NCBI GenBank assembly: GCA_046484825.1
Contig: JAWOIE010000034.1
Coordinates: 1 to 5,131, forward strand
DNA from: CAJYAN01 sp046484825
Lineage (GTDB): Bacteria; Pseudomonadota; Gammaproteobacteria; UBA6429; Thiohalophilaceae
DNA: 5,131 bases
Direction: 5' to 3'
Shown one piece after another: positions 3,950-5,131 of this stretch. The position numbers and the translations under genes were made by a program. The notes under the pieces were generated by a model. That model was not told the DNA's origin and ran no database searches. It saw only the letters and a list, made by a program, of their open reading frames with translations. Each line of letters starts with the position of its first letter. Position 1 is the stretch's first letter.

Positions 3950-5131
3950 TTAATCACTGTTGCGAATGGCGGCAATGCGCTGCCGGCGCAGTTCGCTGGC
4001 GATCGCCGGCCCGGTTAGCCCTGGCTTCGCCAGTGCCGCGGCATCGACAGCTCGGGCGGCGGCCAGGGCGCGGCGCAGGATGTCGGGTTTTTCCAGAACG
4101 CGATCTTCATAGCCCGGTCGGCCGCGGGAGTCCGCCTCGCAGGCAAGCAGAAACAGCTCGAAGCGTTCCGGACGGCGAAAGGCGTCGAGGGATTCAAACA
4201 GTTTCAGCTTGGTCTCCGGCCGCAGCTCTTTGGCCAGGTGCGGGTAGAGGTGATAACGCGTGACCAGGACGGCGAGGTCACGATAGTCATTGGGGACGCG
4301 CAGGCGTTGACACACGGCCTTGACCAGGGGCACACCGCGCGCCTCGTGCTCGATGTGCTGGGGTAGTTCTTCTTTGGGCGTCAGTCCCTTACCCAGGTCG
4401 TGCATCAGGGCCGCAAACCGCACTCGCGTATCAGTAGTTAGGCGTGCCGCCTGTTGCAGCACCAGCAGGACATGCACACCGGTATCGATCTCCGGGTGGT
4501 ACTGCTCCGGCTGAGGAATACCAAACAGGCAATCCACTTCGGGCAGGAGTATTTTTAGCGCACCGCAGTCGCGCAGGACCTGAATAAAGCGATCCGGCCG
4601 TTTTTCTGACAGTGCCTTATGCATCTCCTGCCAGACGCGCTCCGGGACGAGGGCATCGACCTCTCCCCGAGCCACCATCTGCCGCATCAGTTCCAGGGTC
4701 TCCGCGGCCACGGTAAAGCCCAGGTCGGCATAACGTGCGGCAAAGCGCGCCACGCGCAGGATCCGCACCGGGTCTTCGGCAAAGGCGGGCGAGACATGCC
4801 GCAGCAGCCGCTGGGCTAAATCCGCCTGACCGTTGAAGGGGTCGATAATCTCACCGCCCTCGGTCTCCGCCATGGCGTTAATGGTCAGGTCCCGGCGTTG
4901 CAGGTCCTCTTCCAGGGTCACCTCCGGTGAGGCATGAAAGACAAAACCGGTATAGCCGGGCGCGGTCTTACGCTCGGTGCGTGCCAGGGCATATTCTTCC
5001 CGGGTCTTTGGGTGCAGAAAAACCGGGAAGTCCTTGCCGACGGGTTTGAAGCCCTGGCGGCGCAGGTCATCGGCACTGGCGCCGACCACGACCCAGTCAT
5101 GGTCCTTGACCGGAAGCTTCAGCAACCGATC
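3950..5131 (-). CDS. cca: CCA-adding tRNA nucleotidyltransferase, lacking about 11 N-terminal residues
   Basis: The enzyme builds or repairs the 3' CCA end of tRNAs from CTP and ATP without a nucleic acid template. The frame is open to the window edge and begins inside the conserved RD of GGxVRD. Alignment by eye to E. coli Cca places the first visible residue at D12, so about 11 residues are outside, giving a full length near 404. The TTG at 5125 is an internal codon, not the start. Visible features are the catalytic DxD in VKDHDWVVVG, VGKDFPVFLHP, RRDLTINAMA, and the tRNA/nucleotide-binding EDPVRILRVARFAARY. A C-terminal HD domain follows with ALMHDLGKG; its histidine falls at about E. coli position 255. 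That HD domain carries phosphohydrolase activity in the E. coli enzyme and marks the gammaproteobacterial type. The promoter lies beyond the window. No terminator is visible in the nine-base gap to uppP. Confidence 0.97.
   Translation of the reverse strand, partial: DRLLKLPVKDHDWVVVGASADDLRRQGFKPVGKDFPVFLHPKTREEYALARTERKTAPGYTGFVFHASPEVTLEEDLQRRDLTINAMAETEGGEIIDPFNGQADLAQRLLRHVSPAFAEDPVRILRVARFAARYADLGFTVAAETLELMRQMVARGEVDALVPERVWQEMHKALSEKRPDRFIQVLRDCGALKILLPEVDCLFGIPQPEQYHPEIDTGVHVLLVLQQAARLTTDTRVRFAALMHDLGKGLTPKEELPQHIEHEARGVPLVKAVCQRLRVPNDYRDLAVLVTRYHLYPHLAKELRPETKLKLFESLDAFRRPERFELFLLACEADSRGRPGYEDRVLEKPDILRRALAAARAVDAAALAKPGLTGPAIASELRRQRIAAIRNSD

Noticed and set aside
3787..4263. 158-codon plus-strand open frame across the uppP-cca junction
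   Set aside because: It overlaps the uppP end in another frame and runs antisense to cca. Its composition, rich in Arg, Ala and Pro, is typical of a shadow frame.
5123..5125. TTG as the start of cca
   Set aside because: The frame stays open to the window edge, and the codons before it (Asp-Arg) align with the conserved RD motif of the full-length enzyme.

Overview
The window looks like an ordinary chromosomal segment of a gammaproteobacterium of moderately high GC content. The CCA-adding enzyme closely follows the Escherichia coli type, including the fused C-terminal HD domain. The FolB tail, FolK, UppP and a PTR1-like pteridine reductase all fit the same group. I cannot name the genus from sequence alone.

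Layout. (1) Positions 2-533: the last codons of folB followed by folK, two consecutive steps of folate synthesis, co-directional and separated by one base. (2) 534-955: a gene-poor stretch with GCGCAAAG-like repeat units in opposite orientations and two hairpins followed by T-runs; it separates folK from the convergent reductase gene. (3) 956-1690, minus strand: a short-chain dehydrogenase of the pteridine reductase type, functionally linked to the folate genes. (4) 1691-1789: a short divergent control region. (5) 1790-2962, plus: a class I methyltransferase of the MidA/NDUFAF7 family. (6) 2963-3116: a compact run of five hairpins tiled almost end to end, starting directly after the methyltransferase stop codon. 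(7) 3146-3940, plus: uppP, undecaprenyl-diphosphate phosphatase. (8) 3950-5131, minus: cca, convergent with uppP and missing only about 11 N-terminal residues beyond the window edge.

How the parts relate. folB, folK and the pteridine reductase form a pterin/folate group. The methyltransferase, uppP and cca are housekeeping genes with no obvious shared pathway. The methyltransferase and uppP could be co-transcribed, in which case the hairpin cluster would lie inside the mRNA.

The most unusual item is the hairpin cluster at 2963-3116. It has imperfect terminal inverted repeats, short flanking direct repeats and arms able to pair in alternative ways. It could be a small non-autonomous mobile or repetitive element, a structured leader of uppP, or both. 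I found no convincing new protein system; the protein-coding genes are all recognisable.
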